DNA of 64,000 bases from JAIWNK01 sp964453115 (lineage in GTDB: Bacteria > Chloroflexota > Anaerolineae > Anaerolineales > Anaerolineaceae). Under the pieces are notes generated by a model. It ran no database searches. It worked only from the letters and a program-made list of their open reading frames with translations, and was not told where the DNA came from. This document shows positions 34,704 through 42,141 of this stretch, one piece after another (positions within the stretch are counted from its first letter, which is position 1; the number at the start of each line of letters is the position of its first letter). A program made the translations under genes and the position numbers. The stretch lies in the NCBI GenBank assembly GCA_964453115.1, contig CAYVRT010000006.1, positions 1 to 64,000 of the forward strand. The letters are read 5' to 3'.

Positions 34704-35345
34704 TCACGACTTAAAATGCCTCGAGCCAGACTGCATCCACCCCGTCTGCTGTTGTTGCTGAGCCACCAACACCCGCAGGCGAAGAATGTTCTCCTCTTTT
34801 TGCGGCCCGCGCAACGTGATTGCCGCATTGGTAAAATAACGGTGCATTTCCATAAAACGCAATTGCCGGGTATACCACTCTTCCTGCGAAAGCACCACCC
34901 CCGAAGCAGCCAGTTCTCGGCGCAAGTCCTGCGAGCGCTTGAAAAACGCCTCCTGCCCCAGGTTATCCAGATCAGCATCCGCAATCAATGCTTCCAACAA
35001 GTTATGCGGTGTCTGCGGCAGTTGCGTTGCCATCACCATGCCTTGAATGGCTTGAATTTGCTCTGGTGAAAAACCAAAACGTGGCAAAATTTCAGCCGCC
35101 ATGCGGGCGCTCAATGCCTCATGACCTTGCGATTGCTGCACAAAACCCAGGTCGTGATAATAGACCGCCGTCAGCAACAGCTGTGTATCCTCATACCCCA
35201 CCTTTTCCCAGGCTGCCAAACGCTGTGCCGCAGAGGCAACCTCCTCACGCGTGTGGAAGAGAGAATGGTAAAACAACGTTTCAGGAAGTTCCTTCTCCAA
35301 ACGCTCCAAAGCATACAAACGTGCGGCCTCAAAATTTGTGACCAT
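34704..35345 (-). CDS. HD-domain phosphohydrolase
   Basis: 213 residues. HD-superfamily metal ligands: H in YHSLFHT, the paired HD in AVYYHDLGF, the H of QGHEALSARMAAEI, and a distal D in ADADLDNLG. Families of this type hydrolyse nucleotides or cyclic nucleotides, so its position directly upstream of a cyclase gene is suggestive. The start at 35345 has AAAGGA ahead, and a TATAAT box lies at 35365-35360 on minus. Confidence 0.82.
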   Translation of the reverse strand: MVTNFEAARLYALERLEKELPETLFYHSLFHTREEVASAAQRLAAWEKVGYEDTQLLLTAVYYHDLGFVQQSQGHEALSARMAAEILPRFGFSPEQIQAIQGMVMATQLPQTPHNLLEALIADADLDNLGQEAFFKRSQDLRRELAASGVVLSQEEWYTRQLRFMEMHRYFTNAAITLRGPQKEENILRLRVLVAQQQQQTGWMQSGSRHFKS

Positions 35346-35438
35346 GTTCCTTTCTATGTATTATAGAGGAAATTTGGCAGCAATAAAGTGATTCCTGTCA
35401 CATAATTTATAAACAACCCCCCAAAACGCCCTTTTTGG

Positions 35439-35467
35439 TTGACGAAACGCCCCAAATGCAGTAAGAT
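35439..35467 (+). promoter_or_regulatory. sigma70-type promoter of the mntP riboswitch transcript
   Basis: TTGACG (35439-35444), 17 bp and TAAGAT (35462-35467); start predicted near 35474, exactly at the first stem of the riboswitch. Confidence 0.7.
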
Positions 35468-35474
35468 TGCGCCC

Positions 35475-35567
35475 GGTTGGGGAGTAGCTGACTGCCTCGT
35501 GCAGACGGGCCGCCGACAATCACGGAACTTCCCGGTTGCCCATCACGCTTTTTGTGACCAGCCAGAC
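35475..35567 (+). promoter_or_regulatory. yybP-ykoY (Mn2+) riboswitch
   Basis: The basal stem GGTTGG (35475-35480) pairs with CCAGCC (35558-35563). The conserved GGGGAGTAGC follows the 5' strand. The class-typical loop segments (GCAGACGGGCCGCCGACA, then TTGCCCATCACG) lie between. This RNA class senses Mn2+ and turns on Mn exporters; here it precedes a terminator and mntP, the expected genetic context. The two conserved A-rich loops were read by eye, not modelled. Confidence 0.8.
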
Positions 35568-35598
35568 CACCATGACGCCTTGTCATGGTGTTTTTGTT
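35568..35598 (+). terminator. Riboswitch expression-platform terminator of mntP
   Basis: CACCATGAC (35568-35576) and GTCATGGTG (35582-35590) form a perfect 9-bp hairpin with a 5-nt loop, followed by TTTTTGTTT. It abuts the aptamer, so ligand-controlled folding should decide between termination and mntP expression. Confidence 0.85.
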
Positions 35599-35620
35599 TC
35601 TCGGAGTGTGCACATTGGGA

Positions 35621-36178
35621 ATGATGACTTCTTTTTTGGTTGCAATTGGCCTGGCGATGGATGCCTTTGCCGTCTCACTAGGTGTTGGCGCCACCCCCCA
35701 TGCTCAAAATCGCCGCGCCCGCTTTCGGCTCGCCTTCCATTTTGGCCTCTTTCAAGGCCTCATGCCGATCCTCGGCTGGCTGGCTGGCTCAACCATCTCA
35801 CAGTGGATTAGCACATTTGATCACTGGCTGGCGTTTGGCTTGCTGGCCTATGTGGGTGGCGGCATGATTCGCTCGGGCCTCAATCACGATCTTGAAACCT
35901 ATCTGCAAAACCCATCGCGCGGCAAAATTTTGGTCATGTTGTGCATTGCCACCAGCCTGGATGCAATGGCCGTTGGCCTGAGCATGGCAATGATTGGCGC
36001 TTCCATCTGGCTGCCATCAGCCATCATTGCCATTGTCACCTTCACTCTTTCCTTCTTCGGCCTGCGGGCAGGCGGCGGCCTTGGTCAACGCTTTGGCAAA
36101 CGGATGGAAATCATCGGCGGCCTGATCTTGCTATTGATTGGCGCACGTATCCTCGTCCAACACCTCTTCCCCGCCTGA
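35621..36178 (+). CDS. mntP: Manganese efflux pump
   Basis: 185 residues with six membrane helices in two halves. The signature LAMDAFAVSLG near the N-terminus and ATSLDAMAVGLSMAM in the middle contain the conserved Asp residues used in Mn2+ export; the length fits MntP (~188). ATG 35621 is used here, but a GGAG at 35603-35606 is better spaced for the in-frame TTG at 35615, so the true start may be two codons earlier. Its expression is controlled by the upstream riboswitch and terminator. Confidence 0.92.
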   Translation: MMTSFLVAIGLAMDAFAVSLGVGATPHAQNRRARFRLAFHFGLFQGLMPILGWLAGSTISQWISTFDHWLAFGLLAYVGGGMIRSGLNHDLETYLQNPSRGKILVMLCIATSLDAMAVGLSMAMIGASIWLPSAIIAIVTFTLSFFGLRAGGGLGQRFGKRMEIIGGLILLLIGARILVQHLFPA

Positions 36179-36226
36179 ATCGGTGTATAATGAAATGGTA
36201 ATCCTCAACTTTTGCCGGAGGCCCTC

Positions 36227-36670
36227 ATGATCATCATCCGCAATCCCCAAACCAAAGAAGAATTCAAAGCCTACTATGCCTTGCGTTACAAAGTCTTACG
36301 CGAACCGCTTGGACAACCACACGGCAGCGAAAAGGACGACTTTGAACCAATCAGCCTGCATTTTGCCGCCTTTGATGACCAAACCGGCGAAATTGTTGGT
36401 GTGGTCAAGCTGTTTGAAAAAGAACCAGGGGTAGGGCAATTTTCACACATTGCTGTCGCCGAACACCACCAAAAGCGCGGCATTGGCCGGATGCTGATTG
36501 AAGCGATTGAACACAAGGCGCTCGAAATCGGCTACAAACGGCTTGGCACCCTCACCCGCATCACAGCCACCGGTTTCTACGAACGTTGCGGCTACAAACC
36601 CATGGGCATCACCGGCGTGTTGTTTGGCAAGCTGCAAATGATGTGGATGGAAAAAGAACTAACGCATTAA
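36227..36670 (+). CDS. GNAT-family acetyltransferase
   Basis: 147 residues from ATG 36227 (GGAGG ahead). A compact GNAT fold with the acetyl-CoA loop EHHQKRGIGRMLIEAI, the preceding strand FSHIAVA, and the terminal motif TGFYERCGYKPMG. The sequence resembles YjcF/ElaA-type small GNAT proteins of unknown substrate. A TATAAT box at 36186-36191 may give it its own start besides readthrough from mntP, 48 bp upstream. Confidence 0.8.
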   Translation: MIIIRNPQTKEEFKAYYALRYKVLREPLGQPHGSEKDDFEPISLHFAAFDDQTGEIVGVVKLFEKEPGVGQFSHIAVAEHHQKRGIGRMLIEAIEHKALEIGYKRLGTLTRITATGFYERCGYKPMGITGVLFGKLQMMWMEKELTH

Positions 36671-36676
36671 ATCAAA

Positions 36677-36703
36677 CGGGGCAGGCGCAAATCACCTGCC
36701 CCG
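36677..36703. terminator. Hairpin between convergent GNAT and terC genes
   Basis: A perfect 9-bp inverted repeat, CGGGGCAGG (36677-36685) with CCTGCCCCG (36695-36703). The flanks are not T-rich on either strand beyond TCTGTCT on plus, so it may be a weak bidirectional terminator. Confidence 0.6.
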
Positions 36704-36717
36704 CTCTGTCTAACACA

Positions 36718-37584
36718 TCAGGCGTGCTTTTGCGGCACAGTGAACAGCCGCAGCAAAACGTTCTTCAAAAAGCCCAACAAAGCCACAAGCGGGATCAACA
36801 CCCAGTCAATCAAGGCGTTGAGGCGCGAAAAGCCCTGCGCCACCCACAACACCACAGGTCGAAACACGCGCAGCGGTTTGATGTGTGCATAGGCCAGCGC
36901 CAGCAAAATCGTGCCAATTGAAATGCCAAAGCGCACCCAATCATTCAATTCAATGTGCGCCAGTTCTTCCAACAACAGTTCCACACCAATGTTAAAAACC
37001 AGCAAATAGGCTGCCTCACGCAACACCGGCTCGCGCTCCACTGCATAGCTAAAAACACCCGCGGCAAAGCGCATGAACAAGATGCCCAACGCCACACCCA
37101 ACATCACCACCCACAGCTTATCAGAAAGCGAAACCGCCGCAACCACATTATCCAGGCTAAAAACCAGGTCGGCAATTTCCACCGTCAACACCACACCCCA
37201 AAACGACTTGGCTTTCACCTCGCGCACTTCAGCGTCCGATTCGCCCTCCTCGGCCAGGCCCAGGTTCTCAAACGCCAACCGAATCAGGTAAGCAGCGCCC
37301 AAAATCTTGAGCCAGGGGTTATGCACAATCAGGCTCGCCAACAGCAGCATCAACCCACGCCCCACATACGCGCCCAACAACCCCACACGCAGCGCAGCCG
37401 CCCGCTGATTACCCAACATAGGATGAAGCGAATCACCCACACGTTTAAGCGCCTTCGGCCATTCAATTGGCTTATCTTCCGGCAGGTGAATCACCATCGC
37501 CCCTAAAACAGCAGCATTATCAATGGAAAGCAAGCCCTCCAGAACAATCAGCTGCAAGATAATGACCACAATAGACCAATCCAT
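36718..37584 (-). CDS. TerC-family membrane protein, probable metal exporter
   Basis: 288 residues from ATG 37584 (GGAGG ahead). About eight helices, with the TerC acidic motifs LEGLLSIDNAAVLGAMV in helix 1 and VEIADLVFSLDNVVAAV in the middle of the protein; the paired Asp-Asn residues are the presumed ion path. TerC proteins (including MeeF/MeeY of Bacillus) export Mn2+ and help metalate secreted enzymes. The position opposite mntP and next to fur supports a manganese role. An inverted repeat upstream may be its operator. Confidence 0.85.
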   Translation of the reverse strand: MDWSIVVIILQLIVLEGLLSIDNAAVLGAMVIHLPEDKPIEWPKALKRVGDSLHPMLGNQRAAALRVGLLGAYVGRGLMLLLASLIVHNPWLKILGAAYLIRLAFENLGLAEEGESDAEVREVKAKSFWGVVLTVEIADLVFSLDNVVAAVSLSDKLWVVMLGVALGILFMRFAAGVFSYAVEREPVLREAAYLLVFNIGVELLLEELAHIELNDWVRFGISIGTILLALAYAHIKPLRVFRPVVLWVAQGFSRLNALIDWVLIPLVALLGFLKNVLLRLFTVPQKHA

Positions 37585-37619
37585 ACGACCTCCAGACGCA
37601 AGAATCAAACAACCACGCC

Positions 37620-37646
37620 ATTATAATCATATTAACCTGATTAATA
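37620..37646 (-). promoter_or_regulatory. terC -10 box with overlapping palindrome (candidate operator)
   Basis: On minus, TATAAT at 37625-37620 is the -10 box, 35 nt before the terC ATG. Just upstream, TATTAA-cctga-TTAATA (37630-37646) is a perfect 6-bp palindrome that would sit between -35 and -10, the usual place for a repressor. No consensus -35 exists, which fits a regulated promoter. Confidence 0.4.
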
Positions 37647-37683
37647 TAGTGAATATCCGCGCCGCTTTTCAGGAAAATTACAC

Positions 37684-38145
37684 TCAGGCCCAGCCCAAAT
37701 GCTTGCGCCGCACCGGTTTTGCAGCCAGCTTACCTTCATTTTGCTCATCCCCCGAATGATGATGCTCATGCTCAATCCTCACATCGGCTGCCCCAGGCGG
37801 CACCAGGGCATCCCCCAGTTCTTTCAGGTCTACATCGCTCGCCCCGCGCGCCCGTTCACGCAGCAGTTCCTGATAGGCACTTGCATCCAGATTCTGTGTC
37901 ACCTGCTCAGCCAGTTCCCCGGCCTGTTGCAAAAACTGTGCCTGCTCTTGCAACGAACCACTCGCCGCCCGCTCCTGCCGCTCCTGCCACTCAGCCTTGC
38001 TTTTCACCACCCGCACCGCCGAAATCCGCCGCCGGGAACGCGCTGACCCGCACCCTGGACAAATCGGCGCTGGCTCATCAAAGCGCTTCGCCAAATGCTC
38101 AAACATTGCCCCACAATCCGGACAATCATATTCATAAATCGGCAT
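37684..38145 (-). CDS. FmdB-family zinc-ribbon protein
   Basis: 153 residues. The N-terminal ~45 residues are the FmdB regulatory zinc ribbon: MPIYEYDCPDCG and CPGCGSARSRR with four Cys ligands. A charged helical region (~50-125) and a His-rich tail (EHEHHHSGDEQ) follow, which could bind metal. It begins 3 bp after fur and uses GGAGG in the fur end, so the two are co-expressed. Confidence 0.82.
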   Translation of the reverse strand: MPIYEYDCPDCGAMFEHLAKRFDEPAPICPGCGSARSRRRISAVRVVKSKAEWQERQERAASGSLQEQAQFLQQAGELAEQVTQNLDASAYQELLRERARGASDVDLKELGDALVPPGAADVRIEHEHHHSGDEQNEGKLAAKPVRRKHLGWA

Positions 38146-38148
38146 CCA

Positions 38149-38595
38149 TCACCCTCCTTCCTCGGCACGCTGACAGGCCGCACACACGCCAAACAATTGC
38201 AGCCAATGCTCCTCAATTCGATATCCACTATGCTCTGCCACCCGCTCAACCAAAAAGCTCAAATCATCGCCACTGAAGAAAACCATCTGCCCACAAAGCG
38301 AACAAATTAGCAAATGTTCATGTCCCTGTGTGGCACGCAAATAGCGATGGCAACCCTGCGACTGATGCACACGCTGCACCAGCCCCAGTTCCTCTAGCTT
38401 CTCCAGCGTTCGATAGACCGTTACCAACCCCAGGTGCGGATACTCCTCGCGCGCCCGATCAAAGATTTGCACCGGGTCGAGCGCCCGCTGACTGCTTGCC
38501 AGCACTCCCACAATGGCCCGCAGCGGGGCCGTCAAACGATAGCCCTTTTGTTGTAAGGTTTGCAGCCAGGTCTGCATCAAAGCCTGTCCTTCCAT
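38149..38595 (-). CDS. Fur-family metalloregulator
   Basis: 148 residues. N-terminal winged helix with LVTVYRTLEKLEELGLV as recognition region. The dimer/metal half has GHEHLLICSLCG, and the structural zinc pairs CSLC and CAAC are present, as in Zur/PerR/Fur. The exact metal cannot be fixed from sequence. GGAG lies seven nt before ATG 38595. It is divergent from purB, and a Fur-box-like A/T-rich repeat overlaps its promoter region. It may control terC or other local genes. Confidence 0.88.
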   Translation of the reverse strand: MEGQALMQTWLQTLQQKGYRLTAPLRAIVGVLASSQRALDPVQIFDRAREEYPHLGLVTVYRTLEKLEELGLVQRVHQSQGCHRYLRATQGHEHLLICSLCGQMVFFSGDDLSFLVERVAEHSGYRIEEHWLQLFGVCAACQRAEEGG

Positions 38596-38616
38596 GCATT
38601 TGCTCCTGCTCTTTAT

Positions 38617-38663
38617 TGAAAATCGCTATCATTATACTACATCCGCCCGCTTTCCGGTATAAT
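38617..38663. promoter_or_regulatory. Divergent fur/purB control region
   Basis: TATAAT for fur on minus (38636-38631) and TATAAT for purB on plus (38658-38663). Downstream of the fur -10 box, TGAAAATCGCTATCATTA (38617-38634) has the TGA-A-A...T-TCA pattern of Fur/Zur boxes, though its symmetry is imperfect. This suggests fur autoregulation. Confidence 0.4.
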
Positions 38664-38700
38664 AGCCTCCATCACCCTGTTCAGACAACATGGAGCCATG

Positions 38701-40113
38701 ATGGATTTCAGCACCTATCTCTCGCCCTTCTCCTGGCGCTACGGTAGCCCCGACATGCGCCGCATTTGGAGCGAACATAACAAACGCCTGCTTTGGCGAA
38801 AAATTTGGGTCGCCCTGGCCGAAACCCAGGCCGAATTTGGCCTGGTGCGCCCCGCTGAAGTTGAGGAATTGCGTCAGCACAGCCACGAGATTGATATACC
38901 CGCCGCCCTCAAGTTGGAAGCCGAAATTCGCCACGACCTGATGGCAGAATTAAAAACCTATGCTGCACAATGCCCACAGGCCGGACGCATTTTGCACCTG
39001 GGCGCCACCTCAATGGATATCGAAGACAATGCCGATGCGCTGCGCATCCAACAATCGTTGTGCCTGCTCTTGCATCACCTGCACCGCCTGTTGAATAGCC
39101 TGGCCGAACGCATTCAATCTACCGCCGACCTGCCGATTATGGCATTCACCCACCTGCAACCCGCCGAGCCAACCACCCTTGGATACCGCCTCTCCAGCTA
39201 TGCCCAAGATCTGCTCAGCGATGCACAGGCACTGCGTCAAATCCACCAAGACCTGCGCGGCAAAGGCTTCAAAGGTGCTGTTGGCAACGCCGCTGCTTAT
39301 GCCGAGTTAATAGGTGAGGCTCAGCTCGATGCGTTTGAGCAACGTCTCTCCGACCATCTGGGGTTAAAATTCTTTCCCATCACCACCCAAACCTACCCCC
39401 GCAAACAGGAATACACACTTCTATCAGCTCTGGCTGGGCTGGGCGGCTCGTTGTATAAATTCTGCTTTGACCTGCGCATCCTCCAATCCCCACCGATTGG
39501 CGAGTGGAGCGAACCCTTCGGCGAACGGCAAGTTGGCTCCTCGGCCATGCCCTTTAAACGAAACCCCATCCAGGCCGAAAAAGTCACCTCTCTCGCCCGG
39601 TTACTGGCACAATTACCCGGTGTTGCCTGGCAAAATGCCGCTCATTCCCTGCTCGAACGCACGCTGGATGACAGCGCCAATCGTCGCTCAATCCTGGCTG
39701 AAGGCTTCCTCATCTGCGATGAAATCCTCACCACCACCCACAAACTAATCAGCGGCCTGCAAATTAATCGCTCCGCCGTGCAACGCAACCTGGATGCCTA
39801 TGGGCCATTCGCTGCCACCGAACGCCTGCTCATGGCGCTGGTCAAAGCTGGTGCCGACCGCCAAGAAATGCACGAACACCTGCGGCAACATGCCCTGGCC
39901 GCATGGCAGGCCGTGCAAAACGGCAACGCCAACCCGCTAACCGAGGCCCTGCTCAGCGATCCCCTCCTCGCTGCCCACCTGCCCGCCGAACAAATGCAAA
40001 CCATCCTGAACGCCGAACAACACCTTGGCTTTGCTCCGGCACGCGCCCGGCATATGGCCGCCCTCCTCCACCAATCTCTAGAAGAAGGTTTACCCGAAGC
40101 GTGTAATCTGTAA
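38701..40113 (+). CDS. purB: Adenylosuccinate lyase
   Basis: 470 residues. The fumarase/aspartase-superfamily signature GSSAMPFKRNPIQAEKV lies at about residues 279-295. LHLGATSMDIEDNA holds the substrate-binding Thr-Ser, and FTHLQPAEPTT holds the catalytic His. PurB acts twice in purine synthesis, splitting SAICAR and adenylosuccinate to release fumarate. ATG 38701 is favoured over the adjacent ATG 38698 because GGAG is only 2 nt from the latter. glnA follows with its own promoter. Confidence 0.93.
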   Translation: MDFSTYLSPFSWRYGSPDMRRIWSEHNKRLLWRKIWVALAETQAEFGLVRPAEVEELRQHSHEIDIPAALKLEAEIRHDLMAELKTYAAQCPQAGRILHLGATSMDIEDNADALRIQQSLCLLLHHLHRLLNSLAERIQSTADLPIMAFTHLQPAEPTTLGYRLSSYAQDLLSDAQALRQIHQDLRGKGFKGAVGNAAAYAELIGEAQLDAFEQRLSDHLGLKFFPITTQTYPRKQEYTLLSALAGLGGSLYKFCFDLRILQSPPIGEWSEPFGERQVGSSAMPFKRNPIQAEKVTSLARLLAQLPGVAWQNAAHSLLERTLDDSANRRSILAEGFLICDEILTTTHKLISGLQINRSAVQRNLDAYGPFAATERLLMALVKAGADRQEMHEHLRQHALAAWQAVQNGNANPLTEALLSDPLLAAHLPAEQMQTILNAEQHLGFAPARARHMAALLHQSLEEGLPEACNL

Positions 40114-40114
40114 C

Positions 40115-40143
40115 TGGACAGCCTCACCGCTCGCTTGTACAAT
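40115..40143 (+). promoter_or_regulatory. sigma70-type promoter of glnA
   Basis: TGGACA (40115-40120), 17 bp and TACAAT (40138-40143), starting right after the purB stop; leader about 30 nt with GGAGAGG before ATG 40180. Confidence 0.65.
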
Positions 40144-40179
40144 CATAACATCCCAAATCATACCTTCAGAGGAGAGGTC

Positions 40180-41598
40180 ATGTTCAAAAATTTTGCCGAA
40201 GCTGCTGCGTTCGTTCGCGAACACAATGTCCGCATGGTGGATCTTAAGTTCACCGACTTGTGGGGCCGCTGGCATCACGTCACCATCTCAGCCACCGAAT
40301 TTTCAAGCGAGCTGATGAGCGAAGGCGTGGGCTTTGATGGTTCCAGTGTGGGCTTCAAAAGCGTTAAATCGGGGGATATGATTCTCATCCCCGATCTCAG
40401 CACCGGGTTCGTTGACCCATTCTGGGAAGAGACGACCCTGAGCTTCATTTGCAACACCTTTGAGGCCGACACGAAAGAACGTTTCGGTGGCGACCCGCGC
40501 GAAGTATGCCGCCGCGCCGAAGACTACATGCGCCAGGCCGGTCTGGCCGATTATAGTCAGTGGGGACCAGAGTTCGAATTTTACGTCTTCAATACCGTTG
40601 TGCTGGAAAACGGAGTCAATGTCGCCAGCTATCGCGTCGAATCAATTGAAGCCTCCTGGAACAGTGCTGAAGGCGGCAATGGTCATTATATCCCTTTGCA
40701 TGGCGGCTATCATGCCATCCCACCCAAAGATCAGCTTTACAACCTACGTTCACAAATGGTTGTTGCGCTTGAAAGCGTTGGCATCCCGGTCAAATATCAT
40801 CATCATGAGGTGGGCGGCCCCGGACAAAGCGAAATTGAAACCCCACTGATGGGCCTGATGGCAGCTGCCGATGCCTCAATGGTCATCAAATACATCACCA
40901 AGATGGTCGCTCACGAAAACGGCCAAACCGTCACCTTCCTGCCCAAACCCCTCTATGGCGAAGCGGGCAGCGGCATGCATTTCCATCAGCATCTCTTCAA
41001 AAACAATTCCAATCTATTCTACGATCCCCAGGGCCCCAACCTGCTCAGCAAAATCGCACTCTATTACATTGGCGGTCTGCTCACCCATGCCCCGGCGGTG
41101 CTGGCCTTCACCAATCCCTCCACCAACTCCTATCGCCGCCTGGTGCCCGGTTTCGAGGCCCCAATCAATGCCTTCTTCTCCAGCGGCAACCGCAGCGCCG
41201 CCATCCGCGTTCCCAAATATGCCACCCAACCCGATAAGGTGCGTTTTGAATTCCGCCCGCCAGATGCCACCTGCAACCCATACCTGGCAATGGCAGCCCA
41301 ATTAATGGCTGGCCTGGATGGTATTCGCCGCCAGATTGATCCAACCGCAGCCGGGTTTGGCCCAATTGATGACGACATCTTCTCCTGGCCTGAAGAAAAG
41401 CGCGCCACAATCAAGAGCCTGCCCACCTCATTGGAAGAGGCGCTCAACGCCCTGGAAAACGATCACCAATTCCTGCTTGAAGGCGGTGTCTTTGATGAGG
41501 CCATGATCCACAACTGGCTTCGCATCAAGCGCAATGAAGACCGGCAATTGCGCCTACGACCGCATCCCTACGAAATCGAAATGTATTTCGACCTCTAA
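40180..41598 (+). CDS. glnA: Glutamine synthetase, type I
   Basis: 472 residues, the length of GSI. Motifs: MVDLKFTDLWGRWHHVT at the N-terminus, GFDGSSVGFKSV (the Asp50 latch region), HHEVGGPGQSEIE, GSGMHFHQHLF for metal binding, and NPSTNSYRRLVPGFEAP for ATP/glutamate. Where proteobacterial enzymes carry the adenylylated Tyr397 (NLYDLP), this protein reads DIFSWPEEK at about 397-405, so adenylyl control appears absent. The enzyme condenses glutamate, ammonia and ATP. It has its own promoter and a strong terminator. Confidence 0.95.
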   Translation: MFKNFAEAAAFVREHNVRMVDLKFTDLWGRWHHVTISATEFSSELMSEGVGFDGSSVGFKSVKSGDMILIPDLSTGFVDPFWEETTLSFICNTFEADTKERFGGDPREVCRRAEDYMRQAGLADYSQWGPEFEFYVFNTVVLENGVNVASYRVESIEASWNSAEGGNGHYIPLHGGYHAIPPKDQLYNLRSQMVVALESVGIPVKYHHHEVGGPGQSEIETPLMGLMAAADASMVIKYITKMVAHENGQTVTFLPKPLYGEAGSGMHFHQHLFKNNSNLFYDPQGPNLLSKIALYYIGGLLTHAPAVLAFTNPSTNSYRRLVPGFEAPINAFFSSGNRSAAIRVPKYATQPDKVRFEFRPPDATCNPYLAMAAQLMAGLDGIRRQIDPTAAGFGPIDDDIFSWPEEKRATIKSLPTSLEEALNALENDHQFLLEGGVFDEAMIHNWLRIKRNEDRQLRLRPHPYEIEMYFDL

Positions 41599-41618
41599 AT
41601 TCGTTCTTTGTGCCAGCC

Positions 41619-41653
41619 ACAGCCGGGTGCAATTGCATCCGGCTGTAATTTTT
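41619..41653 (+). terminator. Intrinsic terminator of glnA
   Basis: ACAGCCGG (41619-41626) pairs with CCGGCTGT (41639-41646), with GTGCAATTGCAT apical pairing, followed by AATTTTT. It starts 21 nt after the glnA stop. Confidence 0.9.
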
Positions 41654-41658
41654 ACAGC

Positions 41659-42141
41659 TCAGGGTTGCTGCGCCACCACCGCCAGATAATTGGCTGCTGC
41701 CCAGCCAGAGCGCTTTTCGTCATACGGTGCAGTCAAATACCACCAGGTGTAACCATCGGCATCCCGCGGGCCATCACGCACCTCAAACACTTCCGCATCC
41801 ATGCCCAAAAAGAGCGGTGCTTGCCCAATGCCAGGCCCCGAACGAAGCCGCAACCCCTCACCATCTGTGCCCACAATCTGAACGTACATACCCATAGCAA
41901 TGCCACCCTGCACCACCGGCTGTTGCGTCGGGGTTGGCACAGCCACTGTCTGCAACACAGGCAAGGGCGTTGCAGTCGGCAGCGGGATGATCATCACCTG
42001 CGGCGTCAGGTTGGGCGGGCTGCCCGGGGTGGGTTTGCGCAAGCTGCGCACCACCCCGGCCCCCACACCACAAATCAGCACAGCAACGGCCACCGCCCCT
42101 ACCCAAACCCATGGACTGAGTGAACGCAACAAAGATTTCAC
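41659..42141 (-). CDS. Membrane-anchored SH3-domain protein
   Basis: 160 residues. One N-terminal helix (about 11-31), a Pro/Thr/Ala linker, and a bacterial SH3 (SH3b) domain from residue ~80: VQIVGTDGEGLRLRSGPGI and GYTWWYLTAPYDEKRSGWAA. SH3b domains usually bind cell-wall peptides; an external location is likely. The start is GTG 42141, overlapping the TGA of the exchanger gene as GTGA. Confidence 0.75.
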   Translation of the reverse strand: MKSLLRSLSPWVWVGAVAVAVLICGVGAGVVRSLRKPTPGSPPNLTPQVMIIPLPTATPLPVLQTVAVPTPTQQPVVQGGIAMGMYVQIVGTDGEGLRLRSGPGIGQAPLFLGMDAEVFEVRDGPRDADGYTWWYLTAPYDEKRSGWAAANYLAVVAQQP

